64,000 nt of DNA from Bacteroidales bacterium (GTDB lineage: Bacteria; Bacteroidota; Bacteroidia; Bacteroidales; VadinHA17), in assembly GCA_016715075.1 (NCBI GenBank), contig JADKBK010000009.1, positions 1-64,000 of the forward strand. The letters are read 5' to 3'. This document shows positions 48,961-57,469 of this stretch, one piece after another (the first letter of the stretch is position 1; the number at the start of each line of letters is the position of its first letter). The notes beneath the pieces were generated by a model that was given only the letters and a program-made list of their open reading frames with translations, was not told the origin of the DNA and did no database searches. Both the position numbers and the translations under genes were made by a program.

Positions 48961-49575
48961 CTAATCAATTTTCACCTTTACAACCACCTTACGGACTAAT
49001 TTATTCTCCCCGATTTTCACACTGGGGCGGTGAATATCAGATGGAAAAAAGATAAAAAAATTATCAGGAGTGGCCTCATAACTGGAAGTAGCGTTAACTG
49101 TCATAAATTCAACGTCTTTGGCAGGATCATACGGTACCAGTTCCTCTTTTTTATCAGAAAGCGGAGTAATGCTCATCTGCTCGGCACCATTAATAACATG
49201 CTGTATATCTATGTACTTATGATGAGCTTCAAACCTGCTGTCCTCCTCATTCTTTGTCATCGATTCACTGACAGATGCATAGAGATTGTCTCCGTCTATG
49301 TCATATCGCTTAACCTCTAATTTTGTAAGATCGTTATCTTTAAGAAAAGCAAAGGCTTTATCCCATCTCTCCTTATTCTTAAAGTAATAAGCCACAAACT
49401 CCTTTTTATTTATTGAGGCGTCAGGCGCAACTGTCCAGCCATTAAGCCATTCATGTTTCGCAAACCAGCCATCAATCTCGCTGCTGCTCCAGCTGGAAGG
49501 ATCTTTGGAGGATTTACATCCTGAAAGGCTAATGATAACTATTATTAAAACGAAGAGGAAAGCATTTTTTTTCAT
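48961..49575 (-). CDS. YhcH/YjgK/YiaL-family lipoprotein
   Basis: The 204-residue protein has a lipoprotein signal (LSGC, Cys20) followed by the DUF386 beta-barrel: EVKRYDIDGDNLYASVSE, the hallmark EAHHKYIDIQHVI, EELVPYDPAKD, and FFPSDIHRPSVKIGE. Most family members are cytoplasmic sugar-metabolism (anomerase-like) proteins of about 150 residues; an exported lipoprotein version with a 45-residue N-terminal extension is unusual. A TAACTTTTG promoter-like element lies about 30 bases upstream. Confidence 0.88.
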   Translation of the reverse strand: MKKNAFLFVLIIVIISLSGCKSSKDPSSWSSSEIDGWFAKHEWLNGWTVAPDASINKKEFVAYYFKNKERWDKAFAFLKDNDLTKLEVKRYDIDGDNLYASVSESMTKNEEDSRFEAHHKYIDIQHVINGAEQMSITPLSDKKEELVPYDPAKDVEFMTVNATSSYEATPDNFFIFFPSDIHRPSVKIGENKLVRKVVVKVKID

Positions 49576-49663
49576 ATACAGATTTGTTAAATTTTTAGAC
49601 GCAAAAGTTATAAAAAATGAGAATATAAAAGCCTTTTAACGGAATTAAAATTTTCCCTGGCAG

Positions 49664-50488
49664 TCATTTCAGAAACCGATCAATAAGGGCATAACACGAT
49701 TCTGTAAAGGCAGCTTTCTGAGAAGTATCCATTTCAGGAAATGTTCTTATATTTTTTGATCTGTCATATATCCTGCCAGATACAGTTTCATCTTCTGAAA
49801 TCAGTTCTGCCAGTACTTTTGCAACACCCGCAGAACTTCTCATAAATGGTGCTGCGACCCTGTAAAGAGCTCTGAACCACCTTTTCTGCATCCTGTAAAT
49901 TCCAGAGCTGAATGTCCCCGGATCAAAACTGAAGCACATAAGTGCAGCATCATTATACCTTGTCGAAAGCAAATCAGGCATCATCGCCAGGCAGAGCTTT
50001 GATGTTGAATATGAACGCATTGGTCTGTAATTTTTTTCATTTTTTTCAATGCCTGGGTGAAGGGATGCAAATCTGTATACAGGCGATGTTATGGTTACTA
50101 TCTTTATTTTATGCCGGTTATTAATACTGTTTACAATAATTTCATTGATAAGCAGATGGGCAAGAAAATTTACCTGAAAAGTATACTCATAACCATCAGC
50201 TGTCTCAGTGTACGAAGGAGGGCTAAGTATCCCTGCATTGTTTATTACCAGGCTGAAGGAATGATTAGTGCATATTGTCTTTACTCCTGTTGATACCTCT
50301 TTAAGATCACTGAAATCAATATTCAGGAGGGTGAACCTGCTTTCAAATCCGATTAAACTGACCTTTTGCCTTCCGGTGGCAAAAACGTTATATCCCTGTT
50401 TCAGGAAAAAACGGACGAGCTCCAGTCCTAAACCTGATGTACCTCCTGTAATCAGAATATTTTGATCCTTGCCGCGGCTGTTAACCAT
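49664..50488 (-). CDS. SDR-family oxidoreductase
   Basis: The 274-residue short-chain dehydrogenase has the NAD(P)-binding TGGTSGLGLELV (residues about 14-25), the NNAG motif, and a catalytic Tyr-x3-Lys in YSTSK. It is similar to retinol-dehydrogenase/WWOX-like SDRs; the substrate is unknown. Divergent from the beta-propeller glycosidase gene, with 80 bases between start codons. Confidence 0.9.
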   Translation of the reverse strand: MVNSRGKDQNILITGGTSGLGLELVRFFLKQGYNVFATGRQKVSLIGFESRFTLLNIDFSDLKEVSTGVKTICTNHSFSLVINNAGILSPPSYTETADGYEYTFQVNFLAHLLINEIIVNSINNRHKIKIVTITSPVYRFASLHPGIEKNEKNYRPMRSYSTSKLCLAMMPDLLSTRYNDAALMCFSFDPGTFSSGIYRMQKRWFRALYRVAAPFMRSSAGVAKVLAELISEDETVSGRIYDRSKNIRTFPEMDTSQKAAFTESCYALIDRFLK

Positions 50489-50568
50489 TTAATGCATTTA
50501 TTAAAACCATAAAGTTAAAATCTTTGACAAAAGAAAATATAATTTTACAGGAGATAAAGCCCAATAAT

Positions 50569-51668
50569 ATGAACAGGTTCTTATTAACATTTATTTCAGG
50601 ACTTATCTCCTGTTTTAGCTTCTCACAGACGAAGAATAAAACAGTGACTGATTATGATATGCAGAGCATTTACAATGAAACAAAAACCCCGTATAAATAT
50701 GGGCTGGTAATGATACCTGATGATAATTCAAGGAAGCTTGACTGCCCGTTCATTTTCCGGCATGAGGAGAACTGGTATATGACTTATATTGTTTTTGACG
50801 GCACTGGTTATGAAACATGGATAGCTAAAAGCAATAACCTCTTAGACTGGGAAAAGCCCGGCAGGATCTTGTCCTTTCCTGAGGATACCTCGCGCTGGGA
50901 CCGCAGCCAGAAAGCTGGTTATCCTGCCCTGCAGGATTATACTTGGGGTGGCAAGGGCCGACTGCAGAAATACGATAACAAGTACTGGATGTCATACCTG
51001 GGAGGTAAAAATACAGGGTATGAGGAGGGCCTTCTCTCGATCGGAATGGCTTTTACTGAGAATGATCCGTCAAAATTCCATGAATGGAACTGCCTTGAAA
51101 ATCCTGTATTAACATCAGAGGACAGCGATTCAAGATGGTGGGAGAATATTAAACTCTATAAGAGCACTGTGATAAGAGACCGGCAGAAATCAACTGGTCA
51201 TGAATTTGTTATGTTTTACAATGCCTACGGAGACAGTCTCAGCGAGGGGCATAATGCAGAAAGAATAGGAATGGCTATATCTGATGACATGGTGCACTGG
51301 AAACGATTCATGAGAGACCCTGTACTCAACCATTACCGTGGTATAACAGGAGATCCGCTTATCCGGCAGATTGGCAAAATATGGGTCATGTTTTACTTTG
51401 GCGCGTTCTGGAATAAAGATGGCAGCGACGGAGCATTCAACAGGTTCGCATGTTCCTATGATCTTATTAACTGGACAGACTGGAAGGAGTAAACATTATT
51501 AAAGCTTCTGAGCCTTATGACAGCAAATATGCTCATAAACCGTTCATTGTCAAATGGAACGGAATTGTATACCATTTCTATTGTGCCGTCAATGATAAAG
51601 ATCAGAGGGGAATTGCCGTCTCCGTATCAAAGGATCTGGGTAAAAGTAAATTAGCTTTCGTCAGGTAA
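50569..51668 (+). CDS. Five-bladed beta-propeller glycosidase-like protein, one-base break near 51486
   Basis: From the ATG at 50569, a Sec signal (about 1-20, CFSFSQ) leads into a GH43/GH117/GH130-like propeller. Blade motifs are LDCPFIFRHEENWYMTYI, YETWIAKSNNLLDWEKPG, IGMAISDDMVHWKRF and GDPLIRQIGKIWVMFYFG. The frame stops at WTDWKE. One extra G at 51486-51487 restores ASEPYDSKYAHKPFIVKWNG and VYHFYCAVNDKDQRGIAV to a stop at 51668, 366 residues in all. Conserved acidic residues (LDCP, GDPLI) fit a glycosidase acting on plant or algal glycan. The exact family is uncertain. Confidence 0.8.
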
Positions 51669-51768
51669 AGCCAGACTGTCGGCTATGAATCCAATTAATA
51701 TCAAAAAAATTCTGATTATCTTAGCTGCTTGTTAAAAGAGAAAAAATAACCTTTAAAACATTAAAACT

Positions 51769-52665
51769 ATGTCTCTCATCTTAATTGGAATCGTAATTAT
51801 TGTACTCGGATTTGTAATGGCCAAAACGGATCCGCTAATGCGAAAGTATAAAACTATTGTCACAACAGTAGGAATTGTAGTTGCACTAATTGGATTCTCC
51901 ACTGCAGCTGTGGTACAGGTGGAACCCGGAGAGGTCGGCGTTCAGAAGCTCTTTGGAAAAGTAAATGACAATATTCTCTCGAGCGGACTGAATATAATTA
52001 ATCCTCTGGTTAAGGTTGTAATGTTTGATATAAAAACAGAGAATTACACAATGTCAGGTGTTACCGATGAAGGAACAAGGCAGGGCGATGATGCGATCAG
52101 GGTTTTATCAGCAGACGGACTGGAGGTAATAGTTGATCTGACGGTATTATATAAAGTTCTTCCGAATGAAGCTCCGAGGATTCTTAAAGAAGTTGGAACT
52201 GACTACAGGAATGTACTGGTCCGCCCAATCTGCAGAACCAAGATCAGGGATAATGCAGTATACTATGACGCAGTAGCCTTGTATTCAACAAAAAGAGATG
52301 AATTCCAGGCAAGGATCTTCTCAACCATTGAGTCGAATTTCAAAGAGAGAGGACTTATCCTGGAACAACTGCTTGTCAGGAATATTACACTTCCTGAGTC
52401 GGTGAAAGCCACAATTGAATCAAAAATTAATGCGGAGCAGGATGCACAGAAGATGACTTTTGTACTTCAAAAGGAAAGGCAGGAAGCCGAACGTAAAAGA
52501 GTCGAAGCCCAGGGTATTGCTGATTACCAGAAGATTTTAAGCTCAGGACTGAGTGATAGGCTGCTTCAATATGAAATGATCAAGGCTATTTCAAATTCAC
52601 CTAATGCCAAATTAATACTGATGACTAACGGAAAGGGCCTTCCGATTATGGTTGACGGTAAGTAG
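51769..52665 (+). CDS. SPFH/prohibitin-family membrane protein
   Basis: The 298-residue protein has two close N-terminal hydrophobic segments (residues about 1-20 and 30-50) and a band-7/SPFH domain (VEPGEVGVQKLFGKVND, then VIVDLTVLYKVLPNEAP and YRNVLVRPICRTKIRDN). An alpha-helical coiled coil rich in K/E/A/Q (about 215-260) precedes the C-terminus. Prohibitins form ring scaffolds in the membrane and modulate proteases. Transcribed alone and convergent with cdaA. Confidence 0.9.
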   Translation: MSLILIGIVIIVLGFVMAKTDPLMRKYKTIVTTVGIVVALIGFSTAAVVQVEPGEVGVQKLFGKVNDNILSSGLNIINPLVKVVMFDIKTENYTMSGVTDEGTRQGDDAIRVLSADGLEVIVDLTVLYKVLPNEAPRILKEVGTDYRNVLVRPICRTKIRDNAVYYDAVALYSTKRDEFQARIFSTIESNFKERGLILEQLLVRNITLPESVKATIESKINAEQDAQKMTFVLQKERQEAERKRVEAQGIADYQKILSSGLSDRLLQYEMIKAISNSPNAKLILMTNGKGLPIMVDGK

Positions 52666-52690
52666 AAGGTATTCGGTATTCGATATTTCA

Positions 52691-52767
52691 GATTACCGAT
52701 TACTGATTACTGATTACTGATTACTGATTACCGATCACTGATTACCGATTACCGATTACCGATCACC
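52691..52767 (+). repeat. Heptanucleotide tandem repeat (GATTACY)11
   Basis: Eleven consecutive 7-base units: GATTACC or GATTACT, with two GATCACY variants (52733 and 52761). It lies between the SPFH and cdaA stop codons, and the last unit contains the cdaA stop (TGA on the minus strand, 52765-52763). Seven is not a multiple of three, so unit loss or gain would change any reading through it, but here it is essentially intergenic. Confidence 0.95.
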
Positions 52768-53538
52768 ATATCTTCTCCATAAGAAGAATATTTCTCAGTT
52801 CATTGGGAGTAATATTCTCTCTGATCTCCCCTGTGTCAACAACTGTGATAAATCCGGATTCTTCGGAAACTACCACGATAAGTGCATCAGAATGTTCCGA
52901 CATCCCTACTGCTGCTCTGTGGCGCATACCAAAATGAGGGGGCAGTGCGACCTGATCGGTAACAGGCAGCGGGCATCTTGCTGCCAGTATGATATCACCT
53001 TCAATCAGGACTGCTCCATCGTGAAGGGGGGTATTCTTAAAGAAGATTGTCTCAAGTAATTCAGCGCTGATTTGTGCTTTAAGTATCTCGTCGGCCTCGG
53101 TAAACAGGTCAAGACTGCTTTTTCGTCCGATGACTATCAGAGCCCCCGTTTTTTTTAAAGCCATTGACTCACAGGCTCTGACGATCTCCTCGGCCTCACG
53201 GGTACTGCTCTGCTCCTCCTTGACAGGAAAGAAAAATCTGCCCGGCGAAACCTTTGTCTGAAAATATACCTGTTGCCAATAACGAGCAGGAATCTCCTAA
53301 GCTCCTGTTGAAACACTATAATCAGAGCAATTACCCCTACACCCATAACCTGTCCGAGCAGGGTGGTAATGAGTTCCATATTAAGTGCTTTTACAACAAG
53401 CCAGAAGAGATAGATGGAAAAGATACCGATAAAGATGCTGAATGCTGCTGTGCCCCTTATAAGTCTGTAGATCTGGAACATAATAAACGCCACCAGTACT
53501 ATATCAATTATATCAAGTGTTGTAATATTAAAAGGCAT
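52763..53538 (-). CDS. cdaA: Diadenylate cyclase CdaA, one-base break near 53248
   Basis: Frames 53155-53538 and 52763-53164 are one gene. The first has three membrane segments (DIVLVAFIMFQIYRLI; AFSIFIGIFSIYLFWLVV; GVGVIALIIVFQQELRRFLL) and then leaves frame after FRQRF. One extra T (plus-strand AAA 53248-53250) restores SPGRFFFPVKEEQSSTREAE and joins the catalytic DisA_N domain, with DGA (LHDGAVLI) and RHR (MRHRAAVG) motifs. The restored length is 258, normal for CdaA. It makes c-di-AMP from two ATP, controlling potassium and osmotic homeostasis. It lies 4 bases downstream of folP, a usual arrangement in Bacteroidota. Confidence 0.94.
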
Positions 53539-53542
53539 CTGA

Positions 53543-54385
53543 TTATGTTTTTAATTTTTCAATTAACCGAATAGTCTGGATGGCTTCCTTAACATCGTGG
53601 ACTCTCAGAATATCGGCTCCTTTGAAAAGAGCTAATGAATGTAATGCAGTAGTGCCGTTCAGAGCATCATCAGCTTTAATACCCAACGTCTTCCAGATCA
53701 TCGACTTCCTGGAGATACCTGCCAGTAAAGGTAATCCGGTTATGCTCAGATCATCAAGGCGTCTCAACAGCTCGAAGTTATGCATAATAGTCTTACCAAA
53801 ACCAAAGCCTGGATCAACAATTATATCCTTCACCCCTGCTGATCGCAGCCTGAAAATCCTTTCCGCGAAAAATTTCAGAATATCCGCAATGATATCATCA
53901 TAAACAGGGTTGTTCTGCATTGTTGCAGGCTCTCCCTGCATATGCATCATAATGTAGGGAACATTCACTCTTGCAACAATTGAAAACATATCGCTGTCTG
54001 CGTTTCCTCCTGAAATATCATTTATCATATCGGCCCCAGCCTCCTCAACTGCCCTCAGGGCTATATCCGACCTGAAAGTATCGACTGAGATCACTGAATC
54101 AGGGAATTCCCGCCTTATAAGTTTTATCGCACCAATCACTCTCCTGCCCTCCTCTTCCGGAGATATATCGGATGCTCCGGGTCGTGATGAATATCCTCCC
54201 ACATCGAGCATTGCAGCTCCATCCGAGATCATTTTGCCTGCAGCCCCGATTATTTCTCCATCACTATTATAGCAGCTTCCTCTGAAAAATGAATCTGGGG
54301 TAATATTCAATATTCCCATCACCTTTGGGATCTCAAGGTCGATCAGTTTTCCTCTGCAATTGATATATCTCTGTTTTGAAAGCAC
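53543..54385 (-). CDS. folP: Dihydropteroate synthase
   Basis: The 280-residue TIM barrel has the DHPS signatures MGILNITPDSFF (with the pterin loop), GGYSSRPGA, NDISGGN, MHMQG and DPGFGFGKT, and the C-terminal RVHDV. It condenses p-aminobenzoate with dihydropterin pyrophosphate in folate synthesis. It is the upstream member of a folP-cdaA unit. Confidence 0.97.
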   Translation of the reverse strand: MLSKQRYINCRGKLIDLEIPKVMGILNITPDSFFRGSCYNSDGEIIGAAGKMISDGAAMLDVGGYSSRPGASDISPEEEGRRVIGAIKLIRREFPDSVISVDTFRSDIALRAVEEAGADMINDISGGNADSDMFSIVARVNVPYIMMHMQGEPATMQNNPVYDDIIADILKFFAERIFRLRSAGVKDIIVDPGFGFGKTIMHNFELLRRLDDLSITGLPLLAGISRKSMIWKTLGIKADDALNGTTALHSLALFKGADILRVHDVKEAIQTIRLIEKLKT

Positions 54386-54743
54386 TTTATCTGATTATTT
54401 GCCGAAATTAATGAATTTATTACATACACCAATTGCAAAGAACATTTCATTAGCCTGTCAGAGCCCTCTTCCCAAGATCCGCCGGGAATAAACCTCAGAA
54501 GGCCTTTCGGGCTCCCGCAACAGGAGACGGAGCTATACTCTCAGGAGCAAAGCCGTCAGTATAAGGAGCCTGAAAATGATGTTTCAGTCATTATCATCTA
54601 CGACAAACAGATTCTAATATTGAAATTCCGCAGGGACGGGGCAGGAAGGATCATAATGCATGATTCTTTGAACAATAACACTGTCAGATTTTCTTCTTTG
54701 GTGCGTGGTTATTACATTTGTACAGAATGAAAGAGATAAGCAA
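54386..54743 (+). other. Divergent intergenic region between folP and tmk
   Basis: 358 bases with no gene I can support. One plus-strand frame stays open for about 100 codons, up to a TGA at 54727-54729 (near its end: SVIIIYDKQILILKF and FSSLVRGYYICTE). It has no ATG near its beginning and no family resemblance, so I leave it uncalled. A TTTTCTTCTTTGG stretch near 54690 might be promoter sequence for tmk. Confidence 0.5.
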
Positions 54744-55430
54744 ATGAAGCTTTTTGTTATTGAAGGTGTTGATGGAGCTGGTAAATCCACCCAGATAAAA
54801 CTATTGCATGAATACTTTTCACATAAGGGTTATAACTGTGAATATCTGCATTTTCCACGAACAGAAGCCCCGTATTTCGGGGAGCTTATCGCAAGATTTC
54901 TCAGGGGAGAATTTGGGTCGATCGGGGATGTTGATCCCTATCTGGTAGCTATGCTTTATGCCGGTGACAGGAAAGATGCCTCTGTGATGATAAAGAAATG
55001 GCTTAATGAGGAGAAGGTTGTACTTCTTGACAGATATACCTACTCCAATATTGCATATCAGTGTGCCAAACTTAAGGAGTTACCTGCACAGGAAAAGCTT
55101 ATGAACTGGATACTCTCACTTGAATTTGAACATTTTTTAATTCCGCGTCCTGATCTGAACATTTTCCTTGATGTCCCGTTTGCATTTACAGAGAAGAAGC
55201 TTTCAGGCAACAGAACAGGTGAGGACAGGAGTTATCTTAACGGATCGAGGGATATTCATGAAGAGAGCCTGGAATTTCAAAAAACGGTAAGGGATATCTA
55301 TCTCAGAGTTTCGCTTACAGACAACAGGCTGGCAGTCGTAAACTGCAGCGGTTCAGGAGAGACCATGCTTCCTCCGCATGAGATATTTGAACTTATAAAA
55401 GTGATACTGAAAAACAGAAAATTCATCTGA
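54744..55430 (+). CDS. tmk: Thymidylate kinase (dTMP kinase)
   Basis: Starting at the ATG 54744 (an upstream in-frame ATG at 54705 would add 13 residues lacking family sequence), 228 residues begin MKLFVIEGVDGAGKSTQ with the P-loop at 7-15. The DR(Y/H) motif is LDRYTYSNIAYQ, and the LID and substrate regions follow. It phosphorylates dTMP to dTDP. Overall length and motifs suit a TMPK, though the N-terminal LHFPRTEAPYFGELI and acidic loop are of the variant bacterial type. The DoxX/MauE-like gene follows after 1 base. Confidence 0.9.
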   Translation: MKLFVIEGVDGAGKSTQIKLLHEYFSHKGYNCEYLHFPRTEAPYFGELIARFLRGEFGSIGDVDPYLVAMLYAGDRKDASVMIKKWLNEEKVVLLDRYTYSNIAYQCAKLKELPAQEKLMNWILSLEFEHFLIPRPDLNIFLDVPFAFTEKKLSGNRTGEDRSYLNGSRDIHEESLEFQKTVRDIYLRVSLTDNRLAVVNCSGSGETMLPPHEIFELIKVILKNRKFI

Positions 55431-55431
55431 A

Positions 55432-56535
55432 ATGAAAATACTCAGATCTTTAAGCAGAATAATTGTCGGACTGGTATTTATATTCTCCGGAGTTGTCAAA
55501 GCAATTGATCCACTGGGATCGGCATATAAGTTTCATGACTATTTCGAAGCATTTAATCTCGGTGTTCTCAACAACCTCAGCCTGCCATTGGGGGTATTAC
55601 TCTGCACGATTGAATTTATAGCAGGATTCTCTGTTCTTACCGGATTCAGGCAGAAGAACGGAATCCTTGCCTCATTGCTTTTGATGTTGATCTTTACTCC
55701 ACTAACATTAGTTCTGGCATTAACAAATCCGGTTTCTGACTGCGGATGTTTTGGAGATGCAGTACACCTTTCCAACTGGCAGACTTTCTGGAAGAATATA
55801 ATTTTGCTGGGCGCTGTAATTATCCTTTTTGCCAACAGAAAAAATGTAAAACAGAACTTCAAAACATCAACAGAATGGATGGCAGTTGGTGCTGCTGCCG
55901 CTCTCTTAATTCTTTTTGCTATTTTCAATCTGAAGTACCTTCCCGTAATAGATTTTCTTCCATATAAAACTGAAGTTAAGATTGCTGATAAAATGGTAAT
56001 TCCTGAAGGCGCCCCTGCCGATGTATATGAAACATCTTTTATCTATGAAAAGGATGGGATCAAAAAGGAGTTTACCCTCAGTAACTATCCGGCCAATGAT
56101 ACTTCCTGGAAATTTGTCGATCAGAAATCAGTTCTTCTCAGGAAAGGTTACAAGCCTCCCATTCATGACTTTTCCATTACCGGACCTGAGGGAGATGATC
56201 TGACCCAGAAAGTATTAGAAAAAGAAGGCTACACGGTATTAATGATCTCTAAAAAGCTCAGGGAAGCCGGCAGAGGAAAGCTCTCTGAAGGATTTGAACT
56301 TGGAAGATTCTGCATGAGCAACGGAATTGACTTTTTGATACTTACAGCTTCAGGCAGCGATGAGGGAAGAAGCTATGACAGCACCCTGACTTTCTGTTCC
56401 GTAGATGAGACAACACTGAAAACAATGATTAGGGCAAATCCGGGATATATTCTCCTGAAGGATGGAACTATTATAGGGAAATGGTCAGCTGCTAATTGCC
56501 CTGACAAAGAATGGTTTGGCAATTTGCCAAGGTAA
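55432..56535 (+). CDS. DoxX/MauE-like membrane protein with thioredoxin-like C-terminus
   Basis: The 367-residue protein has four membrane segments (about 5-25, 43-63, 70-92 and 115-135) of the DoxX/MauE type, including the conserved SDCGCFGDAVHLSNW turn with paired cysteines. A further membrane segment (about 147-167) precedes a periplasmic region of about 180 residues resembling a degenerate thioredoxin fold (FSITGPEGDD, TVLMISKKL, FLILTAS). MauE-like proteins support periplasmic disulfide formation. It sits between tmk and tpiA, a common Bacteroidales neighbourhood. Confidence 0.85.
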   Translation: MKILRSLSRIIVGLVFIFSGVVKAIDPLGSAYKFHDYFEAFNLGVLNNLSLPLGVLLCTIEFIAGFSVLTGFRQKNGILASLLLMLIFTPLTLVLALTNPVSDCGCFGDAVHLSNWQTFWKNIILLGAVIILFANRKNVKQNFKTSTEWMAVGAAAALLILFAIFNLKYLPVIDFLPYKTEVKIADKMVIPEGAPADVYETSFIYEKDGIKKEFTLSNYPANDTSWKFVDQKSVLLRKGYKPPIHDFSITGPEGDDLTQKVLEKEGYTVLMISKKLREAGRGKLSEGFELGRFCMSNGIDFLILTASGSDEGRSYDSTLTFCSVDETTLKTMIRANPGYILLKDGTIIGKWSAANCPDKEWFGNLPR

Positions 56536-56611
56536 AGTTTTCATGGTAATGTCGGAAAAGAATAAATGATTTGTACCTTTAAATATTATTACTTTTTAAA
56601 AATTGAATTTT

Positions 56612-57370
56612 ATGAGAAAAAAGATTGTTGCCGGGAACTGGAAAATGAATATGGATCTGGCAGAAGGCCTGAAATTTACAGCCTCAATTGATAAATACTT
56701 TAAGGACAAACCTTCCGGAAAGGCACAGGTTATCCTTTGCACACCCTTTATTCATCTTGCAGGTGCCTCCGATATCCTAAAGCACGGGAAAGTTGCCCTT
56801 GGCGCTCAGAACTGTGCCTCAGAAGCTTCAGGAGCTTATACTGGCGAAGTTTCTGCATGGATGATAAAAAGCACAGGTGCTGAATATGTGATTATCGGAC
56901 ATTCCGAAAGAAGGACCTACTACCATGAAGATGATAAGCTGCTGAGCAAAAAAACCTTACTTGCAATAAACAGCGGACTGAAGGTAATCTTCTGCATCGG
57001 CGAGTCATTAAACGAGAGAGAGTCAGGCAAACATTTTCTTATTGTAAAAAGACAGCTGGAAGAGGGATTATTCACTCTTACCGAGAATCAGATGGATATG
57101 ATCGTTTTAGCATATGAGCCTGTATGGGCTATTGGCACAGGCCTGACCGCCTCACCCGAGCAGGCACAGGAGATGCATAAATATATCCGTGACCTTGTAA
57201 AAGAGAAATACGGAAACGAGTGTGCAAAGAAAATGCCAATACTTTACGGAGGCAGTTGTAAGCCATCCAATGCAGCAGAGATCTTCTCCAAACCTGATGT
57301 TGACGGAGGCCTTATCGGAGGCGCTGCACTGAAAAAGGAAGATTTTACAGCAATTGTGGAAGCTTTTTAA
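56612..57370 (+). CDS. tpiA: Triosephosphate isomerase
   Basis: 252 residues from the ATG at 56612: NWKMN (catalytic Lys), the IGHSERR loop with catalytic His, AYEPVWAIGTG with catalytic Glu, and the phosphate-binding LYGGSCKP and GGLIGGAALK. It interconverts dihydroxyacetone phosphate and glyceraldehyde 3-phosphate in glycolysis. Standard length. A strong hairpin follows. Confidence 0.98.
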   Translation: MRKKIVAGNWKMNMDLAEGLKFTASIDKYFKDKPSGKAQVILCTPFIHLAGASDILKHGKVALGAQNCASEASGAYTGEVSAWMIKSTGAEYVIIGHSERRTYYHEDDKLLSKKTLLAINSGLKVIFCIGESLNERESGKHFLIVKRQLEEGLFTLTENQMDMIVLAYEPVWAIGTGLTASPEQAQEMHKYIRDLVKEKYGNECAKKMPILYGGSCKPSNAAEIFSKPDVDGGLIGGAALKKEDFTAIVEAF

Positions 57371-57379
57371 AGCATAACA

Positions 57380-57420
57380 GACACAGGATTATTTAATATT
57401 CATGCAGATAATCCTGTGTC
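57380..57420 (+). terminator. Hairpin after tpiA
   Basis: A 13-base perfect inverted repeat (GACACAGGATTAT / ATAATCCTGTGTC) with a 15-base loop, 10 bases after the stop. No long T-run follows. Confidence 0.6.
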
Positions 57421-57469
57421 ATTCCTATATCAAAACGTATTTTAAAGAAACTGATAACTACACCGGGGA

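Noticed and set aside
52691..52767. CRISPR array
   Set aside because: Units are 7 bases and contiguous, without spacers or cas genes.
54386..54743. A coding gene between folP and tmk
   Set aside because: The open plus-strand frame has no ATG near its 5' end and no resemblance to a family.
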